Positions 44,457 through 55,949 of a stretch of 64,000 bases of DNA are shown here, piece by piece. Location of the stretch: assembly GCA_028753945.1 (NCBI GenBank), contig JAPNXP010000009.1, positions 3,720,001 through 3,784,000 of the forward strand, written 5' to 3'. How positions within the stretch are numbered: the first letter of the stretch is position 1; each line of letters starts with the position of its first letter. The stretch comes from Hexactinellida sp. DTS-2022 (lineage: Eukaryota > Porifera > Hexactinellida). The translations under genes and the position numbers were made by a program. Under the pieces are notes generated by a model. The model made no database searches, had not been told where the DNA came from, and was given only the letters and a program-made list of their open reading frames with translations.

Positions 44457-44776
44457 ATAATTCACATTTATTATTAATAAATATCAAGGTTGAAACCGCT
44501 CGAACCAAATATCAGTATTCATGAATAGTTGCCCTACCGAAAACGAATACTACTGATATTCGGTTGAGTAACCAAATACGAATACTGATAATATTCGGTT
44601 ACATCAACCGAATATGAATTCTGATAATATTCGGTCTGGAGACCGAATACCGAATAGTGATATATTTATAACAGGTTGGCAACCAAATATCAACTATTCG
44701 GCAAATAATATTCGGTTCAACCAAATATATCAGTATTCGGTTTCAACCTTGTTAAAAAATAATAAATGTGAATTAA
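44457..44776. mobile_element. Palindromic MITE with AAACCGAATA motifs
   Basis: CAAGGTTGAAACCG (44485) and CGGTTTCAACCTTG (44751) are exact inverses, and the flanks AATTCACATTTATTATT / AATAATAAATGTGAATT extend the inversion. The interior is rich in AATATTCGGTT and AACCGAATA. Confidence 0.75.
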
Positions 44777-44958
44777 TTTATTTTAACTTAATATTAGTAT
44801 CCACAGTTAATTTAATTAACCAAGTTATTTCCTTAATTTAAATTAATATCTTTAATCCATTTTATAAAATTGCTATAATTAGATGGAAGCCCTACTAGAC
44901 TTCACAAGTAGAATCAATAAAATTATCTCAATTTAAACAATAGAATGAGATTTAACTA

Positions 44959-45637
44959 GGACTGAAACGAATATTCGAAATGTAACGGACGAACCTTTTT
45001 CTAAACGAACGAATATTCGAACATTCGTTCGTTTGGATCAGTGGCGCAAATAGGGGGGGAGGGGTGCGTGCGCCCCCCGACGTAAAATGTTGAATGGGGG
45101 CAACATTAATGTGCGGGTGTTACCGTGCCCTCTGGATAAAAAATATAATTTAGGTTAATAAAATATACGTACCTGTAATTCTTTCAAAAAATGTCATTTG
45201 TTGCAATTAATTTTTTTCGGTGGGTCAAACCCCCCAGACCCCCAAAGAATCGCTCACTACACTCGCTCCGCGCGCCCCAACTTTAACCCTAGACTTGTAA
45301 AACTTTACCCCTATGGTTTGGATGACTAAGCATTAAATCATTTTCAAGATACAAAATACATTAAAAATATGTTTTTGTTAATATTACAAATGGTTTAATA
45401 ATAGTTACAAAGTATATTAGACACAAGTTAGCTAATAATCATCTAGTTTAGGTAGGAATTTATATTTACGATCACTCCTAGCTAAACAAAGTTAGTTTGT
45501 TGTCCAAAAGTTGTCTACGAATATCGGTTTCAATTTAATATTCATCCAAACAAATATTCGTTTCGAAATGAATATTCGTTCAATCATTTCGAACGAATAT
45601 TCGGTGTATTCGTTTTAGGCTCTCCAGCCCTACTGAA
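44959..45637. mobile_element. hAT MITE with CGAATATTCGTT repeats
   Basis: The left edge TAGGACTGAAACGAATATTC and the right edge, reversed, CAGTAGGGCTGGAGAGCC show short inverted similarity. The interior is dominated by CGAACGAATATTCG palindromes. A second MITE at 45039-45315 is nested in it. The outer duplication is not clear. Confidence 0.6.
45039..45315. mobile_element. hAT MITE (CAGTGGCGCAAA), nested
   Basis: GTTTGGAT is exactly duplicated at 45031-45038 and 45316-45323. It shares its start and the GGGCAACATTAATG...TACCGTGCCC block with 61104-61395 and with the right end of hAT-2 at 59139, so hAT-2-like transposase is its likely source of mobility. Confidence 0.88.
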
Positions 45638-45963
45638 ACCAAAATATACGAAAAATCTATGTTTTTCCTAAATGTTGCATATAATATAAGGCTAAATGCT
45701 TCTGCAAAGTTTGAGCAAATTCTATTCGATAAAAAACAAATTATGCGCAGCCAAAGTCTACATAGTGAAGGAATCTCATTAGAAAAATCCCAGGGATCAG
45801 CAAAACCTGACCCCAATTCCTAAAGGTTGGTAGGATTAGTGTCCATAGTAGAGCTATGCATTGTAGTGGAATCAATAGGTAAATGTATTAGGTAGGGAGC
45901 AATGGAGAGCTTTTTCCAAAAATAAAACATAAACATATGCAACACTAATAAAATAGGCATATG
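45638..45963. other. Non-coding gap before element P5
   Basis: No recognisable feature. The minus frame 45816-45580 runs into the MITE and is not credible. Confidence 0.4.
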
Positions 45964-48900
45964 CATAGCCTACTCTATATAAGGCCTAACAGTAACCTTG
46001 AAATTATGGACTAGGGATGCACTAATAGATGGTAATATTTAACCAACCACAATATTTTAACCCATTTTTCTATTTATAATGAACCACATTTTTTTGTTGC
46101 AACTACCCCACTAAATAGTAAGTTTAAATTTCTATTGATTATTAGTCTCTCTTTTTAAGTATTTTGTCATTTTCTTGTCCACTTACTGTTCCTATTCACT
46201 TCTAACTATTAGATTCGTTTATTATGCCCAGCAGTTGCTCAGCCCCCGGATGCAGAAGTAACTACAGCCCAGATGATCGAGTTCCTATATTCAGGATGCC
46301 TGAACATCCACCAGAACTCAGACAAGCTTGGATACGGGCTCTTCACCGAGAGGATATTGATGACCTGAAGGTAGTCAACGTATGCGTGAAGCACTTTCGA
46401 GAAGAAGATGTCGAAGTTTCTCACAAGGTTCCCAATGGAGACGGAACTTTCACTGAAATACCTCGTGCAAAGCCCAAGTTGAGAGACGGCGCAGTTCCCT
46501 GCTTACTTCCTGGTTGTCCATCCTACTACTCTTCAACCACAACAACCAAACGGACTCGCTTGTCGTATGACGCAAAAGAAGAAGAATTGATGATCAGACA
46601 CTACAGCTTAGCTTACTATCTGAGAGCGAGGAGAAACATAAGTACGTCATCAGAAATTTACAGGATCTAAAAGCTAAGTTAATCTTGATTGCATTACCTG
46701 ATAATTGGTTAGTATGGCATCCTGATAATCATAATACTAGGTTCATTCAACCCAATATGGTTGATAGGACTGTTTCTGTCGATTTATATCTGGAAGTAAA
46801 TAATTTTTTATCTGTATCCGCCTGGTTCCATGGACAAATTATTCCCCTTTCGGTAAATTCAATTAATGATATTCGACAAATTGAATCTATACTGCATGAA
46901 ATCTCCTTAAAATCTGTCTCTGATTCTAGTTGTAACTCACATTCATACAATATTCCTCTTGCCAAAAAACATATAAATAATGTTATTGATGATTTAGCGC
47001 GTATCGACGGACCTACATACAATTCTTCAGATTTAGCTAAGCTTCAATTTATCCTCTGTCAATTAGATAATACATTTATTCCGAAAAACAGGCGAATATA
47101 CAATATAATAACACAAATTATGTCCATTAAGACTCATCTCATTTCTCCAGCTTGTTATATCTATCTTCAGGGTTTAGAATGTATTACTCTACCACATGTC
47201 CATACATTAGATAAGTTGTATTCTTCCTTCGGTCTTGAAAATGATTTTTGCACTTATCTCACCCTGGCTACATCTTGCTTTAGTTCCGAGGAAAAAAAAT
47301 GTAATCATTCAAATGGATGAAATCCATGTTAAATCTGATATTGCTTATAAAGGCGGGAAAATATTTGCACCAAATTTGAACCCTGAGAATCCGACGAAAA
47401 CTGTATTCGCGATTATGGTGTCTAGTTTGCATAGGAAATGGTCTTGCATTACCCGTTTGTTACCATGTGCATCTATCTCAGCTAAAAAAATCTTTCCCAC
47501 TATCAAATCTTGTATAATCGATATTGAGCATTGTGGTTTAAAGGTCCAAATGATTTCTACCGATAACTACCCATTGAATGTAAACTTGTTAAATTGTTTT
47601 CTCTTAGTGGAAAGCTGGAAACTAGAGTACCCCACCCTTTTGATGAAAATAGACCTCTCTTCCTTACATTTGATTTTGTCCATATATTGAAAAGTATACG
47701 CAATAATTGGTTAAATCAGAAAAATTTTGATAAAACATTTCGTTTTCCAAATTTTAAACATATTGACATTGATAAATGTAGCTACCCCCTCAGTGTCCAT
47801 TCTGCTTCCTTTCAAGATGTACGCCTTCTCTACAATTCTGAACGATACAGTTTAGCAAAACTAGCCCCTCACTTGACTGTAAAAGCTTGTTTTCCATCTA
47901 GTTTAGAAAGGCAAAATGTCAAATTGGTTTTGAAGGTTGTTAGCGAACTTACACTATCTGCTCTTGAAATCCAAAATGAAAGTCGTTGTCCGGAGTATCT
48001 TAATAATACATCTAGTTTCGTAAGTATCCTTCTTACTCTTTGGAAAATATTCAATATCAATACGCCGTTCAAAGGGACCCGTTTAAATGATAGCCTCTCA
48101 AGACCGTTGATCTTAAACGATGAACGATTTTTATTTTTGACACGTATAGTATTTTGGCTAGATGCTTGGCAGGATTTACCTGACAAAACGGGTAAATTGA
48201 GTAAGCAAACGTATACTAGTTGCAGACACGCCTGTACTGCCTTACCACTTATAACTAACCATCTAACTGAGAATTGTGGCTTTTCCTACGTATTATCATC
48301 CTTTTTACAAACTGACCCGTTGGAACACCATTTTGGACTCTACCGTATGATGTCGGGTTCGAATTACCATATTTCTTACCTTCAGATTCTTGAAACTGAG
48401 CGTCGTCTGAAACTTTCTAGTATATTAAACATGTTTGCAGACCAACAAGACGCTTTCCAAACGATTAGGACATTTGTAAAGTCTTTTTCTACCCCCTCTG
48501 ATACATCTAGTGATGATGGAATAGCTGTAATGCCTTTTCTTGATGAAATTGGCGATCTATCATCCATTGAATGCTCTCAACAAATCCTTCAGTCGTTAGC
48601 TTTTATCGCAGGCTATACGGTCCATAAGTTCTTAAAAAGATCTCCGGAATGCCATGTGTGCACTGATACTCTAACTTATGATAAAGAATTTGTTTTTGAT
48701 GTTGAATCACATACTGAGTTTAAGCTCTTACAATTAACAGATCGTGGCGGACTTAAGTATCCGTCCGAGCCTGTGCTTACTTCAGTTATAACTTTATGGA
48801 AGATAATGATTGCAATAGAAAATAATAATCAGCTGTTGACTTTGCTTGTAGACGGTCCCTCTAGAAGGTTATTAGTAGAACTCACCTTGATATACATGGA

Positions 48901-49492
48901 AAATGATGATGATATTGCTATCTGGAAATCAAATTGTGTTAATTGCGATGTGTACAGTTGGAGTATTTTGAGCAAGTTAATCTTTACTGCTGCTAATTGT
49001 TTTCTTGCCAATAAAATTAAAAACTACAACTCCTCTGTGCTTCAAATAGGTATCGATAAACGTAAATTGAAAAAATTCTCATGAATTATTATTTACCATT
49101 ACAGAATATTTATTGTTGTTAGTACTTAATTTCTTTATATTTGTATCTTAGATTTCGCGCTATCAAGTATACATAATTGTCAAGTTTGAGAGAGAGAGAG
49201 ATAGGAGAGAGGAGTTCCAAGACATGTTGTGTTTCGTATATGTGTTGTGTATTACAGTAGTTTATATGTTTGTATTGTGTATGTAGGTTTACTTATTATC
49301 ATTAAAATATATTAATTCCAAATAAATGTATGGGTTTATTCTTCACAGATATACTTGGTTGGGAAATATTTGACTTGATATGCACTTAAGTGCTTTTATG
49401 TTCACTCCCATAAGATTATTCTATTCCTAAAGTCCATCTATTACCGCATCCATGGTACATCTACTGTTAGGCCTTATATAGAGTAGGCTATG
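45964..49492 (+). mobile_element. P-type element P5, near complete
   Basis: The ends 45964-45994 and 49462-49492 are exact inverses of 31 bp (beginning CATAGCCTACTCTATATAAG), the same length as the terminal repeats of Drosophila P. Flanks share CATATG, which may be a worn 8-bp duplication. The total is 3529 bp with one transposase region. It is the reference copy for the relics at 8820, 15100, 19802, 24433, 38458 and 60987. Confidence 0.92.
46224..49084 (+). pseudogene. P-type (THAP9-like) transposase, nearly intact
   Basis: About 950 residues. Residues 1-90 form a THAP zinc finger (MPSSCSAPGCRSNY, then W.RAL, VCVKHF), the site-specific DNA-binding domain. A coiled region follows (QLSLLSESEEKHKYVIRNLQ, in the second frame), then the RNase-H-like core: IIQMDEIHVKSDI (first Asp), MISTDNYPLNV (second Asp), and the insertion domain with NWLNQKNFDKTF. 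DPLEHHFGLYRMMSGSNYH carries the presumed catalytic Glu. The C-terminus has cysteine pairs (CHVC, CVNC). Three single-base shifts are visible: near 46590, in an A8 run at about 47293, and in TTAAATTG near 47598 (compare TTTAAATAG in P2). The frame 47594-49084 is open for 496 codons. It is probably inactive, but recently so. Confidence 0.88.
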
Positions 49493-49879
49493 CCATATGA
49501 TATTGTTTGAAAGCCAAATTGTCGAAAATTCCGAAGGGATGACGTGTTATAAAGGAAGTATGAGCATAATTGTGGTTCTGGCTTCATTGCTCCTTACCTG
49601 GATACATTATACAATTGATCAATCGGCATATTAACTTAATATATAACCATAGCAGAATAATCGTAAAGTAACCTGTATAAATTACTTTATGGATATTTGA
49701 ATAGGAATCCATATAGTGCAATTTTTGTAATTGATGCTATGGGAAAGGTATGTAATCGCAAGTTGAGTTTAGTTTAGAATTCATGGAATCATTATATGAT
49801 GTAGTTATAAAATAACAGTTAAAAACGAGTTTGCTCAGTAGGGCTGAAGAGCCTTACATAAAACGATTTGTAAAGTATA
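49493..49879. other. Non-coding gap
   Basis: No gene is recognised between P5 and the next mariner-like MITE. Confidence 0.4.
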
Positions 49880-50121
49880 ATAAAACAGCAAAATTTTCGA
49901 ATTTACATTTTAATGGCGGCGTTAAACTCATTAAATATATAATTAGATAATTAAATAATTAATTTGTGATAATTTAGATGCAATGTTAATATATTAATTC
50001 TGATAACAGATTTTTAAATAGCCATTTTGTAGCATCTACTAATGTTATTATGCTGGTATAACCTCAAATGTCTGAATACAAATTATTGCTGTTCAAATAC
50101 TTTTGGCCGTTTAGTGTACAT
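49880..50121. mobile_element. mariner-like MITE, right part
   Basis: It ends TACTTTTGGCCGTTTAGTGTA. Its body matches the copy at 37901-38178 (CATTTTGTAGCATCTACTAATGTTATTATGC). The left end is not recovered. Confidence 0.65.
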
Positions 50122-50358
50122 TGATAATAAAGACGCATATCAAAACGCACAAATATTCCTGAAACAGTCTCGAGCGAGACAAAGAGCTTTTAGCAATATA
50201 TATTGTCTATGTAAACATTATGAATGCTGAAATCGTTTTGAATCATGCTGATTTTCCACAATTTTCATCTAGGCGTAAATGTTTCCCGAAAATCACTAAA
50301 TGTTCCCGGGCGAGATATTAACCCATATGCTTAGAAGTAGACCGCGCGGCCAGGGTAG

Positions 50359-51420
50359 CAGTGGCGGCTCCAGGGGGGCGCCAAGGGGCTCCATGGCACC
50401 CCTTGTGAATATATTGGAGCCCACTTAGGGGGCGCCACCTTTCACTCAATTCAACATCAGAATATCATAAACATCAATTTTGATTAAGATAACAAACAGA
50501 TTTATAATATTTTTAGGGAAGCTAACAATTGACTAAAAGAAGTCACGGCCGTTGGTGTTCGAACAATCATGACAACCGTAGTGTATTTTACAGCTATTTG
50601 TAAATACGCTTGTTACGGTATAGGAGAGGAAACCAAATTTTCACGCTTCTAAATTTTAATTTTCCAAAATCATGCTCTAAAAGGAGCGTCTAGCGCTCCT
50701 GGATAACTCCTTGCAACCATATAATAAATAGATAACTTTATCAACCAACCTCTACCAATATATTCACTGACATAATTTTAAATAATGTCAAAAATTATAG
50801 ATAATTATAGATAATATGTGGAGCCCCCTTGGCGCCCCCAGGCAGGCCTGGGGTCAATTACTCTAAAATGTAATATATTACTATTACTATTACTTAGAAT
50901 TCTTCCTATTAATATTACAATTACATTATTATTATATGTAATATATTACTATTACTATTACTTTACTATTACTTTTGATATTACTATTACAAATTATTAG
51001 ACATTTACTAAGACTCTGCTATGATTCAGAATGTCTGAAGTTTAGTATTTTTATTGATTATCCCACACAAACAAAACATATTATCTAACCTAAGCAAACA
51101 ACTAATTTCAATAAAACAACTAATTTCAATAAAGTGACAAATTCAAAACGATAATCATCTTGCCTAAATTTATTTTAAGAACTTCTATTTCTTCACGAAA
51201 AATCAAATAAGCCAGTCCGAAGTTGTAGAATTGTAATAGATAAATCCTATTACAATAGGTTCTATTACTATGACTATTACTATCACATCCTATTTGAAAC
51301 ACTATTACTAATTACTATTACTATTACTTCTAAAATGTTATCGTTACTAATACAATTACTATTACATACTACTATTATCCCAGGTCTGCCCCCAGGTCGC
51401 CAAGGCTGGCGCCGCCCCTG
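50359..51420. mobile_element. hAT MITE (CAGTGGCGGCTCC ends)
   Basis: The left end CAGTGGCGGCTCCAGGGGGG and the reversed right end CAGGGGCGGCGCCAGCC are inverted. Flanks CAGGGTAG (50351-50358) and CCGGGTAG (51421-51428) differ by one base. It hosts the MITE at 50843-51388. Confidence 0.85.
50843..51388. mobile_element. hAT MITE of ATTACTATTACTATT repeats, nested
   Basis: CCCCCAGG is exactly duplicated at 50835-50842 and 51389-51396. The ends are CAGGCCTGGG and, reversed, CAGACCTGGG. Long tracts of TTACTATTAC-type repeat lie on both sides of a centre shared with 23350-24428. Confidence 0.92.
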
Positions 51421-52120
51421 CCGGGTAGATTTTTGATCGAATTATCAATTTACTATTAACTATAATTTACCGATGATGCATTCTCCAAAGACTGGGAGTA
51501 TATATTTGTAGGGTTAATTAACACCACAAATATATTACTCCCAATATTGAATATTTTCAGTCCGATACGAAATAGTTAGTGATACTTAGCTGTTTTGAGC
51601 CATCGTCAATACACCTATTAGACATTCTCGGAGAGCAGGTTGGCGACTAACACTTGTCAAGGTATATAGCAACTGTATACTAACAAACAATGAATACGCA
51701 ATTGAATGAGAAATTCAATAAAGTGCACCATGTAAGTTTATGAGAAGGCATCATCGGTAAGAATAATATTGTTATAATAAACTGATAATTCAATCCAAAT
51801 TCTACCCGGGCCGCGCGATCTACTTCTACACCTATGTAGTCACTGATGTAGAATTGAAAGTAATCACGAAATCAAAAAAGTGAGTCTGTCACCCCATTTA
51901 GGAAAAACAATGAGATATAGTCAATTTTCGATTTTATTCTACCTAACTAGCTGATTTATTAGTTAACTTGTGTATAATACTGCGACATTGTAACTAATTA
52001 ACCATTGCAACATTAGCTACCCGACTTAGCCCTAACAAAAACCTACTTTCCAATATTTTTTGCGTCTTGAAATTGATTTAACGCTTAGTCATTCAAACGA
52101 ACCAATATTCGAATATCAGG
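51421..52120. other. Non-coding stretch
   Basis: No gene is recognised. A hairpin-like pair GGAGTATATATTTG / CAAATATATTACTCC spans about 51497-51541. Confidence 0.4.
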
Positions 52121-52395
52121 GTTTAATACAGAAATTTTTCTGGGGGGGGGGGAAACTTTCCTAGAAACTGACTGTTCCCTTGGATAAAGGAGCAGCATAT
52201 ACATGTATAGGCCAAAATTAATGTATTTAGTTGGCATAATCATTCTATGCTTTAATCCTGTTTATATTAGCAATTACTTATCCTTTATTTAATAACTATG
52301 AGGCAAAGTTAAGACAATTCCTGGGGGGGGGACTTTTGTTGGGTGTGGTGGGGGGGAATCCCACGGCCCCCCCCCCCTCTGTATCACACCCTGAA
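52121..52395. mobile_element. Probable hAT MITE with poly-G tracts
   Basis: CAGGGTTTAATACAG at the left and GTATCACACCCTG at the right are loosely inverted, with GAATAT-like sequence outside both ends. Long G or C runs at 52143-52151, 52323-52330 and 52366-52378 are present. Confidence 0.5.
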
Positions 52396-52449
52396 TATTC
52401 TTTTTTAGAAAAAGCTTCTTTCTTTACATTTCGAATATTCGTTTCAATC

Positions 52450-52594
52450 CCAGGGCCGTAGGAACATGGGCGGCAGGTGCGGCATAGGCCGCACCAATAT
52501 TTTAGGTGCCCGCATCATAATTCGGGTTATACACTGCGAATCAATTAAGTGACGTCACTTGGCCGCACCAATAATAATTGGCCTACGACGGGCC
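52450..52594. mobile_element. Short MITE (CAGGGCCGTAGG ends)
   Basis: The left end CAGGGCCGTAGGAACATGGG and the reversed right end CAGGCCCGTCGTAGGCC are inverted, and GCGGC(A/C)(T/C)... blocks are repeated inside. It sits in or beside a CGTTTCAATCC repeat. No duplication is visible. Confidence 0.6.
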
Positions 52595-53640
52595 TGAACC
52601 CTTGTAAAAACTGGTGAAGTTATTGTAAGAACAATATGTAGTAGGTGTTTTACATTGGGTTAACCTGTTCTATGAAATCTAGAGGCTATCCGATAGAATT
52701 TGAAGGATTTGTGCCTAAAAAACATATCTTATTACGTCATACCTACTACCAAAAATTCGCTTCAAAAACCAATAAATCGTTGCACTGTGCAAAATTACCC
52801 AAAAGTTTTCTGGGACTCTTAGTCTTTACAATTAATTCTGTACAAACAAACCCTCACCAATTGTGTTTTTAATATACGAGCCCTCCGGTCTCGGTCAATC
52901 GCAACCTTTGTTTGTTCGTGTCAGACACTACGTAACACATTTTTAACGGCCGCTTCGCAGCCTATGCTTCCTCCAAATATCACTCATAATAAATAAGTCA
53001 ATTCAATTCAGTATGTCGCTATTTGGGAGCAAATATGTCAACTAATTAATACGTTATGCTAATTACTAACCCAGGATATTGCTTCTGCCAAATCAATTGT
53101 TTAATTATTAATTCGCTGCATGACTCTCATCAAATGAAATTTATTATGCAAAGTGATTCACGTAAGCTAAAAGCCAAACTAGTCTAATCAAAGTATGAAA
53201 TTTAGGAATTACCCGAAAACTGCCCAAAGCTTTTTCATGAAACATTAAATTACTACAATTATTTAGAAATTTGAATTTGTATAGCGACAAGACAGAAATA
53301 TTTTGTGAAGAACTTTTGAGTATTGTATTAAAAAAATCGTTATGCAAATACACATCTTAAATTATCCCCAAACAGTTAAAATTTTTTGGAAAGAATTTTC
53401 CATAGCAACGCAGGAATTTTCCAGGAATGTGTCAAAAATTCCATTCTCCAATTAAACTACCTGACTGTAATTATATACATAACGACCCTGTAAAACGTGA
53501 TTAGATAAAATTATTCGATATTTATGGTAATAAATCACGGTGCATCTCGCATAATTTTATCAAATCACGTTTACATGGTCGGTATGTGTATAATTATACT
53601 CAGGCTGATGAGTGGAGTCGAAAGTGGGGTCACTCGATTG
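52595..53640. other. Non-coding stretch
   Basis: Short open frames (52645-52872 plus; 53353-53144 minus) have no recognised motif. An inverted pair near 53495-53575 (AAACGTGATTAGATAAAATTAT / ATAATTTTATCAAATCACGTTT, shortened here) suggests a decayed MITE of about 100 bp. Confidence 0.35.
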
Positions 53641-53668
53641 GGTAAGGAGACAATTGGAGAAAGGAATT

Positions 53669-53744
53669 TTAAGACGTACCTCAGTTAGTACGCACTTTTT
53701 CTTGTCTCATAGTGTGGTACTTCTTAACCGAGTTCTACTGTATA
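53669..53744. mobile_element. pogo-like MITE fragment
   Basis: AAGACGTACCTCAGTTAGTA ... CCGAGTTCTACTG followed by TA matches the right part of the unit at 2737-3114. Confidence 0.55.
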
Positions 53745-54057
53745 TTTGTTTGTATGTTCCGAGTTGATTGTAGAAAGTGGACGGTTTCCAAATGTATTTT
53801 TGGCAATAGGGGTAACATTGGCACCCGCCAACAAGTTGAGGTTTCCACTCAAATTGATCACAACTCGACAACTTATGTGACGTCATTGTCACATTTCGAG
53901 AAACCCTTAAATTCACTTAATCACACTTAATTCTCGCCCTCTAAGTGGTAAAAATCTGGAAATTCAATGAACATGTACATTAATGATGCGGACACATTTG
54001 GTTACACCAGATTGCCAACATGCTTTCTCATTATCGCATGATGACGTAATCATTAAG
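53745..54057 (+). mobile_element. Helitron fragment, copy D
   Basis: It shares TCCGAGTTGATT.AAGAAAGTGG, TTGAGGTTTCCACTCAAA, GACGTCATTGTCACATTTCG and AATGATGCGGACAC with copies A-C in the same order. Both termini are missing. Confidence 0.75.
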
Positions 54058-54275
54058 GGGTAAGTCCGGTAGGGGTCATTTCTACCAAAAACTACTGAAC
54101 ATAAGACTTGAAATTTTCTGGATAAGGTTCCCCTGGAAATGGAAACAGTATATGGCATGTTAGATTTACCCATAATACCCTTTCTGGAATGATGAAACAT
54201 TCCAGAAAATTCCTACTGATCACTCCAGTAGTGTGAAAAGTAAACAATAGATCAAATTCAGCTCTCTATCGCCCC
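54058..54275. other. Non-coding gap
   Basis: No recognisable gene. Short inverted phrases occur around 54075-54230. Confidence 0.35.
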
Positions 54276-54856
54276 AGGGGCGTAGACTTCGAGATTGGTC
54301 ATGGGGGTGCCAACATGGCACAAACCCACTTACACCTAATATAGACATTTGGTAGTGGATAGAACCAATGTATTACAGCGTTAATTTAGATGACGTTAAC
54401 TTGAATATTTAAAAAAATTGTATTTAACCTGTAACTGTATGTTAATGGGCGAGTTTTAAGTGGAATCTCTTGTTCAATTGCGTTTTAATTCCGCTCAATT
54501 ACGCATTAGATTTCGGTTGGGAATACCAAAAACTGCTCACACCTTTCCATGTCTCATAATTGCTCTCCAATCTCTAAGGAATACATTAGCGGAGCCGAAG
54601 CTGCAGGTCACTCTTTGATGACTCAGTTCGTGCGTAGCACTCAACAACCCGGATCCTCTCTCCCTACTACGAATGCCCCTACTCAGGGACAACTGCCCAG
54701 ACCCTCACCATCCGCCTCTCAGGGCTGCAGCAAGTCTCATTCTGGGGTGAGAGGACGTGGGTTTCGAGAAGAGTGGAAGATCACCTACCCATGGCTTGGA
54801 AATTGTTTCTGCAGCATTTGCTCGTGGATGACAGAAAGCAAGCTTTGGTCCCCTAC

Positions 54857-55000
54857 CAGGGACGTCGCCACGGGGGGGGCATAGGGGGGCAATGCCCCCC
54901 CTGGTAGAAATCCTCGCCCCGGGGCAATGCCCCCCCTGGTAAAATTTCGTGCCCCGGGACATACCCCCCTGCTAAATTATTGCCAAATAACGTTGTAGGT

Positions 55001-55031
<31 letters not shown>

Positions 55032-55768
55032 GTATACAAGCCCGCTTCGCTTGCTTTCGCTGCGCGGCTGCAGAAAGCACCCTTCTGGTGCCTCATATAT
55101 CCCAACCAACAAATAACAGAAGTAACGTTTGTAAATTCCTTATACGTCTACATCTAAACAACAAATATATACACATGGGTTGTTAACAACATCATATTTG
55201 GAATCAGCTTACTTAATTACTCCATATATAGTCGTTGGAAGTAAGCGGCCACGACCCTTTAAAATATGTAAATTACAAATAAATGATTGGATTTATTATT
55301 TTTCTCTTGCCCAATTAAATTGCAGTTTCAGATTGGCATTCTATAATGCACGCTTAACAAATGTTAGAGACACTAAATCAATTTATACTAATTGAATGCT
55401 AGCTGCTAATCCATACTGTGCCACGCTCGAATTTAATTGGCTAAAGGTTTTGTTACCTTTTGAGATTGAAGATGTGAATATTTTCTTAGATATTAGAACT
55501 TGTTTCTAGATACGTAGTTACCCACCTCCCTGCCAAATTACAAGTCTGTAGCTCTTACCCAGTTTCTCAATCAATTCCGAACAAACAAACAACAAACAAA
55601 AAAACAAACCATTTAGATTTAAAATATTAGATAGAAACTTGATAATTTCATATTATAATCGACTCTCGTTGATACGAATTTTGTGAGGGGGGGGGGGGGG
55701 AGGGGGGGCATGCCCCCCCTGGTAATTTTGCCGCCCCCCCTAGATGAAAAATCCTGGCGACGTGCCTG
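54857..55768. mobile_element. hAT MITE in hAT-2 (CAGGGACGTCGCCA ends)
   Basis: TCCCCTAC is exactly duplicated at 54849-54856 and 55769-55776. The ends are CAGGGACGTCGCCACGGGG and, reversed, CAGGCACGTCGCCAGGATT. Removal restores the zinc-finger reading frame. It contains an (ATT)n run at 55001-55030 and GGGGGGCATGCCCCCC-type motifs. Confidence 0.93.
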
Positions 55769-55949
55769 TCCCCTACTGATCAGGCTTCTCCTCAATTCAC
55801 TGTAATAGGGTTCTCCAACTGGAAGAAAGCGTTGTCTGGAGCTGTGAAGTCGAACAGAAAGCACTCTCATGGAAGTTTCTCTAAGCATGAGCGAAGAATT
55901 GCACATGCCAAGGCCTTGATTGCATTTTCAACTTCCCGTCAAGAGAGTG

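Noticed and set aside
53707-53916. 69-codon minus-strand frame
   Set aside because: It runs through a Helitron fragment that reads similarly in other copies, so it is repeat DNA and not a gene.
54276-54300. Definite left end of hAT-2
   Set aside because: CAGGGGCGTAG resembles a hAT end but has no 8-bp duplication matching the sequence after 59139.
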